Shown here one piece after another: positions 53,023 to 61,881 of a stretch of 64,000 nt of DNA. The translations under genes were made by a program, and so were the position numbers. This stretch comes from Betaproteobacteria bacterium (GTDB lineage: Bacteria > Pseudomonadota > Gammaproteobacteria > Burkholderiales > Burkholderiaceae_A). Under the pieces are notes generated by a model that did no database searches, was not told where the DNA came from, and saw only the letters and a list, made by a program, of their open reading frames with translations. Numbering within the stretch: position 1 is the stretch's first letter; each line of letters starts with the position of its first letter. The stretch is taken from the NCBI GenBank assembly GCA_016868305.1, contig VGHK01000002.1, positions 24,147 through 88,146 of the forward strand. The letters run 5' to 3'.

Positions 53023-54429
53023 CTAGCGGCGAAAGCCGCCCATCATGCCGCTGAGGCCCTTCATACCGGCCATGCCGCCCATGCCACCCATCGCGCGCAT
53101 GAGCTTGGCCATGCCGCCGGACTGCATCTTTTTCATCATCGTCTGCATCTGCTCAAACTGATTGAGCATGCGATTGAGCTCCTGCACCTGCACCCCGGCG
53201 CCTGCGGCAATGCGGCGCTTGCGGCTTGCCTTCAAGAGCTCTGGGTTGCGGCGCTCCTGCGGCGTCATGGCATTAATGAGCCCTTCCATACGACGAATCG
53301 ACTTGTCTGCCGCCGACATGTCACCGCCCTTGGCAGCCTGCTGAAACTGGGCAGGCAGCTTGTCCATGAGCGAGGACAGCCCGCCCATCGACTTCATCTG
53401 ACCTATCTGCAGCTTGAAGTCTTCGAGGTCGAACTTGGCCCCCGACTTCAGCTTGGCCGCCATCTTCTCGGCAGACTTCAGGTCGATCGACTTCTGGGCC
53501 TGCTCCACCAGCGCAAGCACATCGCCCATGCCCAGAATGCGCTGGGCAAAACGCTCGGCATCAAAGGCCTCTAGCCCATCGATCTTCTCAGAGGTACCCA
53601 CAAACCGCACGGGCTTTCCCGTAATCGACCGTACCGACAACACAGCACCCCCGCGGGCATCGCCATCGACTTTGGTGAGCACAATGCCGGTAAGCGGAAG
53701 GGCCTGGCCGAAGGCCTCGGCCGTACGCACCGCGTCTTGGCCCTGCATGGCATCCACCGTAAAGAGCGTTTCTACGGGCTTGACCGCCGCATGCACCGCC
53801 GCGATCTCGGCCATCATCTCTGCGTCAATGGCTAGGCGTCCCGCAGTATCAATGAGCAGTACGTCGTGAAAGTGCCGGCGGGCCCAGTCCACCGCTGCAA
53901 GCGCGATGTCCACGGGCTTCTGGTCTGGGGTACTGGTAAAGAAATCAACCCCCGCCTGCGCGCTCACCAGACGCAGCTGCTCGATTGCGGCGGGGCGATA
54001 GACGTCGCACGACACGGTGAGCACTTTTTTCTTGTGGCGATCGTGCAGCCACTTGGCCATCTTGCCCACACTGGTGGTCTTGCCCGCCCCTTGCAGACCG
54101 GCCATGAGCACAATGGCAGGTGGCTGGCTGGCTAGGTTGAGGCCCGTTGCGGGCGGCGGCTGATCGCTGGCCATGAGCCCGACCAGCTCCTGGTGCACCA
54201 CCCCTACCAAGGCCTGCCCGGGGGTGAGGCTTCCCACCACCTCCTGGCCCACCGCCTTCTCGCGTACCTGGGCCACAAACTGCTTAACGACCGGCAGCGC
54301 CACATCGGCATCAAGCAAGGCCAGCCGAATCTCGCGCAGCATCTCCTGGGTGTTGGACTCGGTAATCCGGGCCTCACCCTTCATGGTCTTGACCACCTTT
54401 GAGAGCCGATCGGTAAGTGTCTCTAGCAT
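53023..54429 (-). CDS. ffh: Signal recognition particle protein Ffh
   Basis: This is a 468-residue SRP54 GTPase that targets membrane proteins to FtsY and SecYEG. The N domain starts MLETLTDRLSKVVKTMKG. G1 is GLQGAGKTTS, G3 DTAGR and G4 TKVDGDARGG. The C-terminal M domain is Met- and Gly-rich (MRAMGGMGGMAGMKGL and beyond) and carries RRIAAGAGVQVQELN, which binds 4.5S RNA. AAGGAA eight bases upstream is the ribosome site. It is divergent from the CcsA-like gene. Confidence 0.97.
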   Translation of the reverse strand: MLETLTDRLSKVVKTMKGEARITESNTQEMLREIRLALLDADVALPVVKQFVAQVREKAVGQEVVGSLTPGQALVGVVHQELVGLMASDQPPPATGLNLASQPPAIVLMAGLQGAGKTTSVGKMAKWLHDRHKKKVLTVSCDVYRPAAIEQLRLVSAQAGVDFFTSTPDQKPVDIALAAVDWARRHFHDVLLIDTAGRLAIDAEMMAEIAAVHAAVKPVETLFTVDAMQGQDAVRTAEAFGQALPLTGIVLTKVDGDARGGAVLSVRSITGKPVRFVGTSEKIDGLEAFDAERFAQRILGMGDVLALVEQAQKSIDLKSAEKMAAKLKSGAKFDLEDFKLQIGQMKSMGGLSSLMDKLPAQFQQAAKGGDMSAADKSIRRMEGLINAMTPQERRNPELLKASRKRRIAAGAGVQVQELNRMLNQFEQMQTMMKKMQSGGMAKLMRAMGGMGGMAGMKGLSGMMGGFRR

Positions 54430-54521
54430 GGTCGGATTCCTTGGTCAGTTCGGGGGTGTAACAGCGACGCCAGCGATGGCCAAGACAGGCCGGGCAGCAT
54501 CGGCTGGGATACACTGATTCT

Positions 54522-55397
54522 ATGGAGTCTTCATTGTATGAGTTAACCGCCTGGGCAGCCTTTCTTGGCTATCTGGGCCTGACGGTATCTGGCCTGCGGC
54601 GAGATCGACATACGGTGGCCGGACAGGCAGGCAGGCCGCAGGCGTCGACTGGAGCCTCCGGGCCTCTGACAGTGACTCGCCGCACCAACGCCCTGCACAT
54701 GGCGGGACTCACCCTAGTGCTAACGCTGCATGGCCTTACCCTATTGCCTGCCTGGTTCTCCGAGGCGGGCTTTCGTTTCGGATTTGCCAGTTCTGTGTCA
54801 TGGACCCTCTGGCTCGCAGTGCTTCTGCTCTGGGTAGAGTCCTTTTTTCAGAGGCTCCCAAGAATTACCACTCTGATCTTTCCGTTAACCGCAGTGGGCT
54901 GTCTGCTGCCACTATGGTTCGAGGGCGTGGTGATCATGCAGCAGCCCCCCACGCTCTTCCGAGCCCATATTCTGTTAGCCATGCTGGCCTACAGTGCCTT
55001 TGCCGTAGCGGCCGCCCATGCCCTGGTGATGATGTCGCTCGAGACCGCCCTGCATAAAGGGGGCCACGCCAGCCCCTGGTGGGATGACATGCCGGCACTC
55101 ATTAGCCTTGACCATACCCTGGTGCGCATTACCTGGGCCGGTTTCGTTCTGCTTACCTTCACCCTGCTCTCCGGTGTCTGGGTTAATGTCTGGCTGGAAC
55201 ACCCACCGCTGCGTGTCGACCATAAAACCTTTTTCACACTGGCCACCTGGGTCATGGTGGCCGTTTTCTTTCTCGGAAGGCGATCTCGCGGCTGGCGGGG
55301 GCGGGTGGCGGCAAAGTTTGCGCTGGCGGGGTTTGGGCTGCTGCTGCTGGCCTATGTGGGCAGCCGGTTTGTGCTTGAAGTTCTGATCCAACGCTAA
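54522..55397 (+). CDS. CcsA-like cytochrome c assembly protein (YpjD-type)
   Basis: This is a 291-residue membrane protein with eight or so helices. It has conserved histidines in RAHILLAMLAYSAF and DHKTFFTLATWVMVAVFF. It resembles the HemX/CcsA family (YpjD), and the tryptophan-rich WWD segment is weak. In Burkholderiales it consistently lies beside ffh. Role in haem handling is inferred. The window already has a complete ResB/CcsB system, so this is unlikely to be the main maturase. No Shine-Dalgarno is seen before the ATG. Confidence 0.85.
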   Translation: MESSLYELTAWAAFLGYLGLTVSGLRRDRHTVAGQAGRPQASTGASGPLTVTRRTNALHMAGLTLVLTLHGLTLLPAWFSEAGFRFGFASSVSWTLWLAVLLLWVESFFQRLPRITTLIFPLTAVGCLLPLWFEGVVIMQQPPTLFRAHILLAMLAYSAFAVAAAHALVMMSLETALHKGGHASPWWDDMPALISLDHTLVRITWAGFVLLTFTLLSGVWVNVWLEHPPLRVDHKTFFTLATWVMVAVFFLGRRSRGWRGRVAAKFALAGFGLLLLAYVGSRFVLEVLIQR

Positions 55398-55436
55398 GGC
55401 GGCCAGAGCCCGCTATCAGCCTATCGCACGCCTTCC

Positions 55437-55715
55437 ATGCTTACCCGAATTCTGATCATCCTCGGGCTTATTGCACTTGCTCTGTGGATTCTGCGCAAGG
55501 CTCTCGGACGCCCCGACGCCAAGAAGGCATCCGGCGCATCCGATGCCACACCGGCCGGTGCCGCGAAGAAGAAAAAAGACACCCCAGCCCTCGACCTCAT
55601 TGCCTGTGGCCACTGCGGGCTGCACCTGCCTCGCACAGAGGCCATCTGGCGGGCAGACCAGCCCTTTTGCTGCGAAGACCATGCGCGAAAGTCAACACCA
55701 GATCAGCCCCAATAA
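55437..55715 (+). CDS. PP0621-like small membrane-anchored zinc-ribbon protein
   Basis: This is a 92-residue protein with one N-terminal helix (residues 3-20), a Lys/Ala-rich linker, then CGHCGLHLP and a distal FCCEDH. The two cysteine groups could bind a metal. This pattern fits the PP0621 family found between the CcsA-like gene and ampD. Function is unknown. Its TAA is 15 bases before the ampD start, so the three genes are probably co-transcribed. Confidence 0.82.
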   Translation: MLTRILIILGLIALALWILRKALGRPDAKKASGASDATPAGAAKKKKDTPALDLIACGHCGLHLPRTEAIWRADQPFCCEDHARKSTPDQPQ

Positions 55716-55729
55716 GACACACGGGCAGC

Positions 55730-56365
55730 ATGCCTGGCCCAGGGGGTATGCGCCGCATGCCTGAGTCAGCCGCCTGCTTTAGCGACCAGGGATGGCTCTA
55801 CAGCGGCCCTGATCTGAGCTGCCGTTGGCGCCACAGCCCGCACCATAATGCGCGACCGCAGGGCTGTGGCCCGCAGTTGGTTGTTATTCATGGCATCAGC
55901 CTGCCTGCCGGAGACTTCGGCGGCCCCTGGGTGGACACCCTTTTCATGCACGGGCTGACCGCCAATAGTCCCCATGGCCTTTCCGACCTTGCGGGTCTGG
56001 AGGTGTCGGCGCATTTTTTTATCAACCGCGAGGGTCTGCTCACCCAGTATGTCTCGATCCACGACCGGGCCTGGCATGCGGGGGTCTCGGTATTTGAAGG
56101 GCGCCATAACTGTAATGACTTCTCAATAGGCATTGAGCTGGAGGGCACCGACAGCATCCCCTACACCGCAGCACAGATGCTCACGCTTGGCCGCACCTGC
56201 CAGGCGCTCGCCCACGACAGTCCGGGCATAACCGCCGTCACAGGCCACAGCATGATTGCCCCAGACCGAAAGACAGATCCTGGGCCGGCCTTCGACTGGA
56301 AAAGCCTTGCCGACCAACTTCGCCTGCACGGCATTTCCTGGAGAATTGTTCCAACGCCGGCGTGA
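55730..56365 (+). CDS. ampD: 1,6-anhydro-N-acetylmuramyl-L-alanine amidase
   Basis: This is a cytoplasmic amidase of about 211 residues that recycles peptidoglycan fragments. Zinc ligands match AmpD: His in QLVVIHGISLP, and His plus Asp in VTGHSMIAPDRKTDPG. IGIELEGTD carries the catalytic-region glutamate. Three in-frame ATGs (55730, 55748, 55757) are possible, and I kept the first after the PP0621-like stop. A longer frame upstream is antisense-like noise inside that gene. Confidence 0.94.
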   Translation: MPGPGGMRRMPESAACFSDQGWLYSGPDLSCRWRHSPHHNARPQGCGPQLVVIHGISLPAGDFGGPWVDTLFMHGLTANSPHGLSDLAGLEVSAHFFINREGLLTQYVSIHDRAWHAGVSVFEGRHNCNDFSIGIELEGTDSIPYTAAQMLTLGRTCQALAHDSPGITAVTGHSMIAPDRKTDPGPAFDWKSLADQLRLHGISWRIVPTPA

Positions 56366-56575
56366 TCTTTTTCGATTGGTCTGGCCTAAAGGGGGACACC
56401 CTTGGTCGGATTTCGCGAGGAAAAGAAGTTCCTCAGTAGCGAGAAAAATAAAGGGGCTTCGTAGGATTTGATGCCATAGCGCCGGTGTTTATTGGGCTTA
56501 CCTGGAGAGCATAAGCTGGTGCCTGTCTGCACAGACAGACTGGCCCAAAGTCAGGGTTTATCCAGAGGAATGTTC

Positions 56576-56605
56576 TTGCCCATCAGCCGCTAGGACTACT
56601 ACAAT
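56576..56605 (+). promoter_or_regulatory. Candidate nrdA promoter
   Basis: TTGCCC (56576-56581), an 18-base spacer and TACAAT (56600-56605) match sigma-70 consensus at 4/6 and 5/6. Transcription from about 56612 would give a leader near 110 bases. A dyad covers the -10. Confidence 0.5.
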
Positions 56606-56641
56606 TAGTCTGTTAGATAAAAAAAATTACTACCGGTAGTA
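56594..56641. promoter_or_regulatory. Two dyads at the nrdA promoter, candidate paired operators
   Basis: Dyad 1 is GACTA...TAGTC (56594-56610, centre 56602), covering the -10. Dyad 2 is a perfect 14-bp palindrome TACTACCGGTAGTA (56628-56641, centre 56634.5). Centres are 32.5 bp apart, about three helical turns. NrdR, the usual repressor of ribonucleotide reductase genes, binds paired boxes with that spacing. The sequence does not closely match the published NrdR consensus as I remember it, so the regulator is not assigned. Confidence 0.45.
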
Positions 56642-56720
56642 TGTTTCACCCCTTTCCGGCGTCACTGCGCCAGGTGGGCTGAAGGCCGGTTTCTCAGACG
56701 TTTTTCAGGAGTTCTCTGGC

Positions 56721-59699
56721 ATGCAGCGGGCTGTCCCTTCCACCGAATTTGGCCAATCCACCCCTCCACTCGCCCAGCCTCTGGCTGAAGACGGAGGCCT
56801 GTCTGTGGCCGCAGGCCTCTCGGATATCAAGGTAATCCGCCGCAACGGGGCCGTGGTCTCTTTCGATGCGCCCAAGATTACCGTTGCGCTCACCAAGGCG
56901 TTTCTCGCAGTCCAGGGGGGCCAGGGTGCGGCAAGCGCCCGGGTTCGCGAGGTCACCGAGCAGCTCACCCAGCAGGTGACGGCGGCCCTGTTGCGCCGTA
57001 TGCCCGCCGGCGGCACGGTACACATTGAAGATATTCAAGACCAGGTAGAGCTCGCCCTGATGCGCTCAAGCGAGCACGAGGTGGCCCGTGCCTATGTGCT
57101 CTACCGAGAGCGGCGGTCTCAGGAACGCGCGGCCAAGACCCGGGTGCAGGTGGCAGAGCATCAGCTCAGCATGACCGTAGCAGGCCGTACGGTGCCTCTC
57201 GATCAGCTCTGGCTCAAGGCAATCATTGCCGATGCCTGCCAAGGGCTTGAAGACCACGCCAGCGTCGAGCAGGTTCTTAACGACACCGTTAAAAACGTCT
57301 ACGACGGCGTCCCCGTAGAAGAAGTCGAAAAATCCGCCATCCTGGCAGCCCGTGCCCTCATCGAAAAGGACCCCGCCTATGCAAAAGTCAGTGCCCGCCT
57401 GTTACTGCACACCGTTCGCAAGGAAGTTCTGGGGGCAGAGGTCTCGCAGGCAGACATGGCGTCGCAGTATGTCGACTACTTTCCTCGGTATATCAAAAAG
57501 GGCATTGAGATCGGCCTTTTAAACGAAGAGCTCGGCCGATACGACCTCAAGCGGCTCGCGCAGGCCATCGCCGCGGAACGCGACCTCCAGTTTGACTACC
57601 TTGGCCTGCAAACCCTATACGACCGTTATTTCCTCATCGACCGCAACGACACCTTTTCGGGAGAAGGCCGGCGCATAGAACTGCCTCAGGCTTTTTTCAT
57701 GCGGGTTGCCATGGGCCTTGCCATCCAAGAACTCAACCGCGAAGAGCGGGCAGTCGAGTTCTATCAGCTGCTCTCGAGCTTTGACTTCATGAGCTCTACG
57801 CCCACGCTCTTTAACAGCGGCACTACCCATTCGCAGCTCTCCTCGTGCTACCTCACCACGGTCGCCGACGACCTCGATGGCATCTACGAGGCCATCAAAG
57901 AAAATGCCCTGTTGGCCAAATACGCGGGCGGCCTGGGTAACGACTGGACCCCAGTGCGCGCCCTGGGCAGTCATATTAAGGGCACCAACGGCAAAAGCCA
58001 GGGGGTCGTTCCCTTTCTCAAGGTAGTCAACGATACGGCCGTAGCAGTCAACCAGGGCGGGAAGCGCAAGGGTGCGGTCTGTACCTATCTAGAATCGTGG
58101 CACCTCGACGTCGAAGAGTTTCTCGAGCTGCGTAAAAACACTGGCGACGACCGCCGGCGTACACACGACATGAATACCGCCAACTGGATCCCCGACCTCT
58201 TTATGAAGCGGGTGATGGAAAACGGCGAGTGGACCCTTTTCTCTCCCTCGGACGTACCCGACCTGCACGATAAAGTCGGTCAGGCCTTTGAGTCAGCCTA
58301 TACCGCCTACGAAGAAAAGGCCGCGCGAGGAGAGATTCGCCACTTTAAGAAGATCCAGGCGGCATCGCTCTGGCGCAAGATGCTCACCATGCTCTTCGAA
58401 ACCGGGCACCCGTGGATCACGTTTAAAGACCCCTGCAACATCCGTAGCCCGCAGCAGCACGTCGGGGTGGTGCACAGCTCCAACCTCTGCACCGAGATCA
58501 CCCTCAACACCAACGACGCCGAGATCGCCGTATGCAACCTCGGGTCGGTAAACCTCGTCCAGCACCTTGCCGCCAGCGCCAATGGTCGGCTCACGCTTGA
58601 CCATGCCAAGCTCAAAAAGACCATTGCCACGGCCATGCGCATGCTCGATAACGTGATAGACATCAACTATTACGCCGTGGCAAAGGCCCGAAACGCCAAC
58701 GTGCGGCACCGGCCCGTAGGTCTTGGAATCATGGGTTTTCAAGAGGCGCTGCATGCCATGCGGGTGCCCTATGGCTCGGCCGAGGCGGTCGAGTTTGCTG
58801 ACAGCTCCATGGAAATGGTCTGTTATGAGGCCTACTGGGCCTCTACAGAGCTTGCCAAAGAACGGGGGGCCTACTCAAGCTTTAAGGGGTCACTCTGGGA
58901 CCAAGGCATTCTGCCCCTGGACAGCCTCACCCTGCTCGAGAAAGAACGTGGCGGCTATGTTGAGATCGACCGCAAGGCTCGGCTCGACTGGTCAGCATTA
59001 CGTGCCCGAATCCAGGCCCACGGCATGCGCAATTCCAACTGCGTGGCAATCGCGCCCACCGCCACTATTTCAAATATCGTCGGCATTTCCGCATCAATAG
59101 AGCCCACCTACCAAAACCTCTATGTCAAATCCAACCTCTCTGGGGAGTTCACGGTGGTCAACGAGGCTATGGTGCGCGACTTAAAGGCCCTCGGGCTGTG
59201 GGACGAGGTCATGGTCGCCGACCTGAAGTACTTCGATGGCAGTCTGGCAAAGATAGACCGCATCCCGGCCGAGATTCGGGCCCTGTATGCCACAGCATTC
59301 GAAATAGACACCCAGTGGATAGTGGAGTCTGCGGCACGTCGCCAGAAATGGATCGACCAGGCCCAGTCGCTCAATATCTACATGGCGGGCGCCTCCGGAA
59401 AGAAGCTCGACGAAACCTACAAGCTGGCCTGGCTGCGCGGGCTCAAGACAACCTACTACCTGCGCACCATGGGTGCAACGCACGCCGAAAAAAGTACGCT
59501 CAATACGGGGCAACTCAATGCGGTCCCCGTCTCTGGCGGCATCGCTGCAGGGGCAGCCGCGGGCGCAATGACCGGTGTGGCGGCAGCCAGCTTCACGCAG
59601 CCTGCAGAGCCTATCCTGGCCCGGGGTGCGCAGACCACGCCAGGCTCTGATGTGAAGTTCTGCGCCATCGACAACCCAGACTGCGAGGCTTGTCAGTAG
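56721..59699 (+). CDS. nrdA: Class Ia ribonucleoside-diphosphate reductase, alpha subunit
   Basis: This is a 992-residue catalytic subunit that makes deoxyribonucleotides. An ATP-cone (residues 35-130, starting IKVIRRNGAVVSF) gives allosteric activity control. SQLSSCYLT and AVCNLGSVNL hold the redox cysteine pair, and NLCTEITL holds the radical cysteine and glutamate. The C-terminus CAIDNPDCEACQ carries the shuttle cysteines. An Ala/Gly-rich insert (residues 940-970) precedes that tail. The gene follows ampD and precedes nrdB. Confidence 0.97.
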   Translation: MQRAVPSTEFGQSTPPLAQPLAEDGGLSVAAGLSDIKVIRRNGAVVSFDAPKITVALTKAFLAVQGGQGAASARVREVTEQLTQQVTAALLRRMPAGGTVHIEDIQDQVELALMRSSEHEVARAYVLYRERRSQERAAKTRVQVAEHQLSMTVAGRTVPLDQLWLKAIIADACQGLEDHASVEQVLNDTVKNVYDGVPVEEVEKSAILAARALIEKDPAYAKVSARLLLHTVRKEVLGAEVSQADMASQYVDYFPRYIKKGIEIGLLNEELGRYDLKRLAQAIAAERDLQFDYLGLQTLYDRYFLIDRNDTFSGEGRRIELPQAFFMRVAMGLAIQELNREERAVEFYQLLSSFDFMSSTPTLFNSGTTHSQLSSCYLTTVADDLDGIYEAIKENALLAKYAGGLGNDWTPVRALGSHIKGTNGKSQGVVPFLKVVNDTAVAVNQGGKRKGAVCTYLESWHLDVEEFLELRKNTGDDRRRTHDMNTANWIPDLFMKRVMENGEWTLFSPSDVPDLHDKVGQAFESAYTAYEEKAARGEIRHFKKIQAASLWRKMLTMLFETGHPWITFKDPCNIRSPQQHVGVVHSSNLCTEITLNTNDAEIAVCNLGSVNLVQHLAASANGRLTLDHAKLKKTIATAMRMLDNVIDINYYAVAKARNANVRHRPVGLGIMGFQEALHAMRVPYGSAEAVEFADSSMEMVCYEAYWASTELAKERGAYSSFKGSLWDQGILPLDSLTLLEKERGGYVEIDRKARLDWSALRARIQAHGMRNSNCVAIAPTATISNIVGISASIEPTYQNLYVKSNLSGEFTVVNEAMVRDLKALGLWDEVMVADLKYFDGSLAKIDRIPAEIRALYATAFEIDTQWIVESAARRQKWIDQAQSLNIYMAGASGKKLDETYKLAWLRGLKTTYYLRTMGATHAEKSTLNTGQLNAVPVSGGIAAGAAAGAMTGVAAASFTQPAEPILARGAQTTPGSDVKFCAIDNPDCEACQ

Positions 59700-59712
59700 T
59701 GAATTTCTAAGG

Positions 59713-59755
59713 GCCTTGTCTCGAAATTCAACAGCGCACGGTTTCGAAACAAGGC
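59713..59755. other. Large hairpin just after nrdA
   Basis: Positions 59713-59726 and 59742-59755 pair in 13 of 14 positions with a 15-base loop, 13 bases past the nrdA stop. No T run follows, so it is more likely an mRNA 3'-end stabiliser or processing site than a terminator. The 270-base nrdA-nrdB gap also has AAATGT/ACATTT (59853-59870) and an A/T-rich stretch that may hold an nrdB promoter. Confidence 0.7.
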
Positions 59756-59969
59756 TGCCTAGGTGTATCTCTCTGGCATGCAGTCAAACGCAGAGGACAA
59801 ACACTGTGGATCAAATGAGACGAAGCTGAAAATTTTTTGATCCTCAGAGAAAAAATGTAAAAAAACATTTGCACGTTTTGCGCGGTTCCATCATGATTCG
59901 GCCTATCGAAACAACCGACTCTCACGGACCGTTCAAAACTTTTTTCGGTGAACAGAAAGTGAGATCGAT

Positions 59970-61151
59970 ATGCTGAACTGGGAAGACACCTCCACAACCG
60001 TAGCGTCGCAACCTGCAGCCCCACAGGCCGCAGCCTTGTTATCTTCCGCTCCTACTGCCCTGGGTAAGCACCCCGGGGCAGAGCCGCAGTTGTCTTCCTT
60101 GCCTACTACTTCGGCTCAGAGCACCCAAGATAGCCGGCGTGTCAAGGTAGAAGACAAGCGCATCATCAATGGCGGTACCGACGTTAACCAGCTCGTTCCC
60201 TTTAAGTACAAATGGGCTTGGGAGAAATACCTGGCGGGCTGCGCCAACCACTGGATGCCCCAAGAGATCAACATGTCTCGCGATATCGCGCTCTGGAAAG
60301 ACCCCAACGGTCTCACCGACGACGAGCGCCGAATCGTGAAACGCAACCTGGGCTTTTTTGTCACTGCCGACAGTCTGGCAGCCAACAACATCGTGCTGGG
60401 TACCTACCGCCACATTACAGCCCCCGAGTGCCGCCAGTACCTGTTACGGCAGGCATTCGAAGAGGCCATTCATACCCATGCCTACCAATATATCGTCGAA
60501 TCGCTCGGGCTCAATGAAGGTGAAATTTTTAATGCCTACCACGAGGTCGGCTCGATTCGAGACAAAGACGAGTTTCTGATCCCGTTTATCGACACGCTTA
60601 CCAACCCCGACTTTCAGACAGGTACGGTCGAGGCAGACCAGAAGCTCTTGAAGTCTCTGATTGTCTTCTCCTGCATTATGGAGGGGCTGTTCTTCTACGT
60701 GGGCTTTGTCCAGATTCTTGCGCTCGGGCGTCAGAACAAAATGACGGGCGCTGCCGAGCAGTACCAGTACATTCTGCGCGATGAATCGATGCACTGTAAC
60801 TTTGGTATCGACCTGGTCAATACCATTAAGCTTGAGAACCCTCAGCTCTGGACCCCCGAATTTCGGGCAGAGCTGCAGGCGCTCTTTATTAAGGCAGTAG
60901 ACCTTGAATACCGTTATGCCGAAGACACCATGCCGCGCGGCGTGCTGGGCCTTAATGCCAGCATGTTTAAAGGTTACCTTCGCTATATTGCCAATCGTCG
61001 GTGCCAACAGATCGGGCTCGATCCCGTCTTTAGCACCGAGGAAAATCCGTTTCCTTGGATGGCCGAAATGGTCGACCTTAAAAAGGAACGTAACTTCTTT
61101 GAGACCCGTGTGATCGAGTATCAGACGGGTGGTGCCCTGAGTTGGGAATAG
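59970..61151 (+). CDS. nrdB: Class Ia ribonucleoside-diphosphate reductase, beta subunit
   Basis: This is a 393-residue di-iron/tyrosyl-radical subunit. Iron ligands appear in [16 protein letters not shown] (EExxH) and [12 protein letters not shown] (ExxxH); an earlier acidic ligand lies in the first helices. [13 protein letters not shown] and the C-terminal segment match the long betaproteobacterial form. The first 60 residues are Ala/Ser/Pro-rich and nonconserved. AAAGTGAGA is the ribosome site. A terminator follows. Confidence 0.96.
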   Translation: MLNWEDTSTTVASQPAAPQAAALLSSAPTALGKHPGAEPQLSSLPTTSAQSTQDSRRVKVEDKRIINGGTDVNQLVPFKYKWAWEKYLAGCANHWMPQEINMSRDIALWKDPNGLTDDERRIVKRNLGFFVTADSLAANNIVLGTYRHITAPECRQYLLRQAFEEAIHTHAYQYIVESLGLNEGEIFNAYHEVGSIRDKDEFLIPFIDTLTNPDFQTGTVEADQKLLKSLIVFSCIMEGLFFYVGFVQILALGRQNKMTGAAEQYQYILRDESMHCNFGIDLVNTIKLENPQLWTPEFRAELQALFIKAVDLEYRYAEDTMPRGVLGLNASMFKGYLRYIANRRCQQIGLDPVFSTEENPFPWMAEMVDLKKERNFFETRVIEYQTGGALSWE

Positions 61152-61237
61152 CCACAGTCGCAATTCTCAAACATGCATTGCCAGGATCCATTCCTCGGCA
61201 AGGGGTCTCTCTCCCGCATTCATTGGCGTTAGAAGTC

Positions 61238-61278
61238 AAAAGGGCCGCCGCTCGATCTCGGGCAACGGCCTTTTTTTC
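61238..61278 (+). terminator. Intrinsic terminator after nrdB
   Basis: GGCCG (61243-61247) pairs with CGGCC (61266-61270), extended by A/G pairing with the seven-T tract (61271-61277). The inner loop contains extra short pairings. It lies about 90 bases past the nrdB stop. Confidence 0.8.
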
Positions 61279-61290
61279 TTGCGCAAATGA

Positions 61291-61304
61291 ATGGTTCGAA
61301 CCAT
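61291..61304. promoter_or_regulatory. 14-bp perfect palindrome plus a partial copy, upstream of the histone-like gene
   Basis: ATGGTTCGAACCAT (61291-61304) is a perfect palindrome, and GGTTCGAA recurs at 61307-61314. The resemblance to a tRNA T-loop is coincidental because no cloverleaf can be drawn. It could be an operator. Confidence 0.4.
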
Positions 61305-61329
61305 CTGGTTCGAATCTCCCTGTGACTTT

Positions 61330-61344
61330 GCCGAAGACTTCGGC
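61330..61344 (+). promoter_or_regulatory. Leader hairpin abutting the histone-like gene ribosome site
   Basis: GCCGAAG-A-CTTCGGC (61330-61344) ends a few bases before AAGGAG (61348-61353), which serves the ATG at 61361. The hairpin could influence access to the ribosome site or protect the 5' end. Confidence 0.5.
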
Positions 61345-61360
61345 ATGAAGGAGAAAAGCA

Positions 61361-61801
61361 ATGGCAACAAAGAAGAAGGCAAAGAAGGCCAAGGCCGCTA
61401 AGCCTGGAGCAAAAAAGACTGCGGTGAAGGCCGCAGCAAAACCTGCGGCAAAGAAGGCTGCCGCGAAGAAGCCCGCAGCTAAAAAAGCCGCAGCCAAAAA
61501 GCCAGCCGCTAAAAAGGCAGCTGCTAAGAAGCCCGCAGCTAAAAAAGCCGCAGCCAAAAAGCCAGCCGCCAAAAAGGCAGCTGCTAAGAAGCCCGCAGCT
61601 AAAAAAGCCGCAGCCAAAAAGCCAGCCGCTAAAAAAGCAGCCGCCAAGAAGCCTGCAGCCAAAAAGCCAGCCGCTAAAAAAGCCGCAGCGAAAAAGCCAG
61701 CCGCTAAAAAATCAGCGAAGAAGCCAGCCGCGGCAAAGCCCGTGGCAACCGCTGCGCCGATTTCAAGCACCTGGCCTTTCCCCACCGGGGCACGGCCCTA
61801 G
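61361..61801 (+). CDS. Histone H1-like Lys/Ala/Pro repeat protein
   Basis: This is a 146-residue, extremely basic protein made mostly of [14 protein letters not shown] repeats, like the H1-like DNA-binding proteins (BpH1/AlgP-type) common in Burkholderiales. It begins [19 protein letters not shown] and ends with a non-repeat tail [13 protein letters not shown]. It should bind DNA nonspecifically and compact the nucleoid. The strong AAGGAG ribosome site suggests abundance. The repeat is a 60-bp DNA unit prone to copy-number change. Confidence 0.9.
   Translation: MATKKKAKKAKAAKPGAKKTAVKAAAKPAAKKAAAKKPAAKKAAAKKPAAKKAAAKKPAAKKAAAKKPAAKKAAAKKPAAKKAAAKKPAAKKAAAKKPAAKKPAAKKAAAKKPAAKKSAKKPAAAKPVATAAPISSTWPFPTGARP
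61465..61685. repeat. 60-bp tandem repeat within the histone-like gene
   Basis: Segments 61501-61560 and 61561-61620 differ at one base, and flanking units at 61465-61500 and 61621-61685 are degenerate. Each 60-bp unit encodes two 10-residue Lys/Ala/Pro repeats. Near-identity at synonymous sites points to recent duplication. Confidence 0.88.
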
Positions 61802-61834
61802 GCTAATGGCGCAGTTGTCAGGCGCCAGATCAAA

Positions 61835-61859
61835 CCCCGCCCTCGTGGCGGGGTTTTTT
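61835..61859 (+). terminator. Intrinsic terminator after the histone-like gene
   Basis: CCCCGCC (61835-61841) and GGCGGGG (61847-61853) form a 7-bp stem with a 5-base loop, followed by six Ts. It lies 34 bases past the stop and 23 bases before yggT. Confidence 0.92.
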
Positions 61860-61881
61860 CTCTAGATCTCCCCTGCTATCG

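Larger units (their letters stand above)
56366..56720. other. 355-base intergenic region upstream of nrdA
   Basis: There is no gene here. From left to right it holds a hairpin AAGGG-GGACA-CCCTT near 56390, a hairpin GAGGAA-AAGAAG-TTCCTC near 56420, and a hairpin CTGTCT-GCAC-AGACAG (56523-56538). The nrdA promoter and two dyads follow and are listed separately. The right third, 56645-56720, is an untranslated leader ending in CAGGAG about 10 bases before the ATG. Confidence 0.65.

Noticed and set aside
56480..56560. Cobalamin riboswitch upstream of nrdA
   Set aside because: The B12 box sequence and the expected multi-helix core are not present. The reductase is class Ia and does not use cobalamin.
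61291..61320. tRNA-like GGTTCGAATC segment
   Set aside because: No acceptor stem, D-arm or anticodon stem can be drawn around it.
61465..61685. Possible CRISPR array
   Set aside because: Units are contiguous without unique spacers and are translated as Lys/Ala/Pro repeats.
61078..61785. Minus-strand frame with regular Ala/Phe/Gly repeats
   Set aside because: It is the reverse complement of the Lys/Ala repeat of the histone-like gene, and composition explains it.
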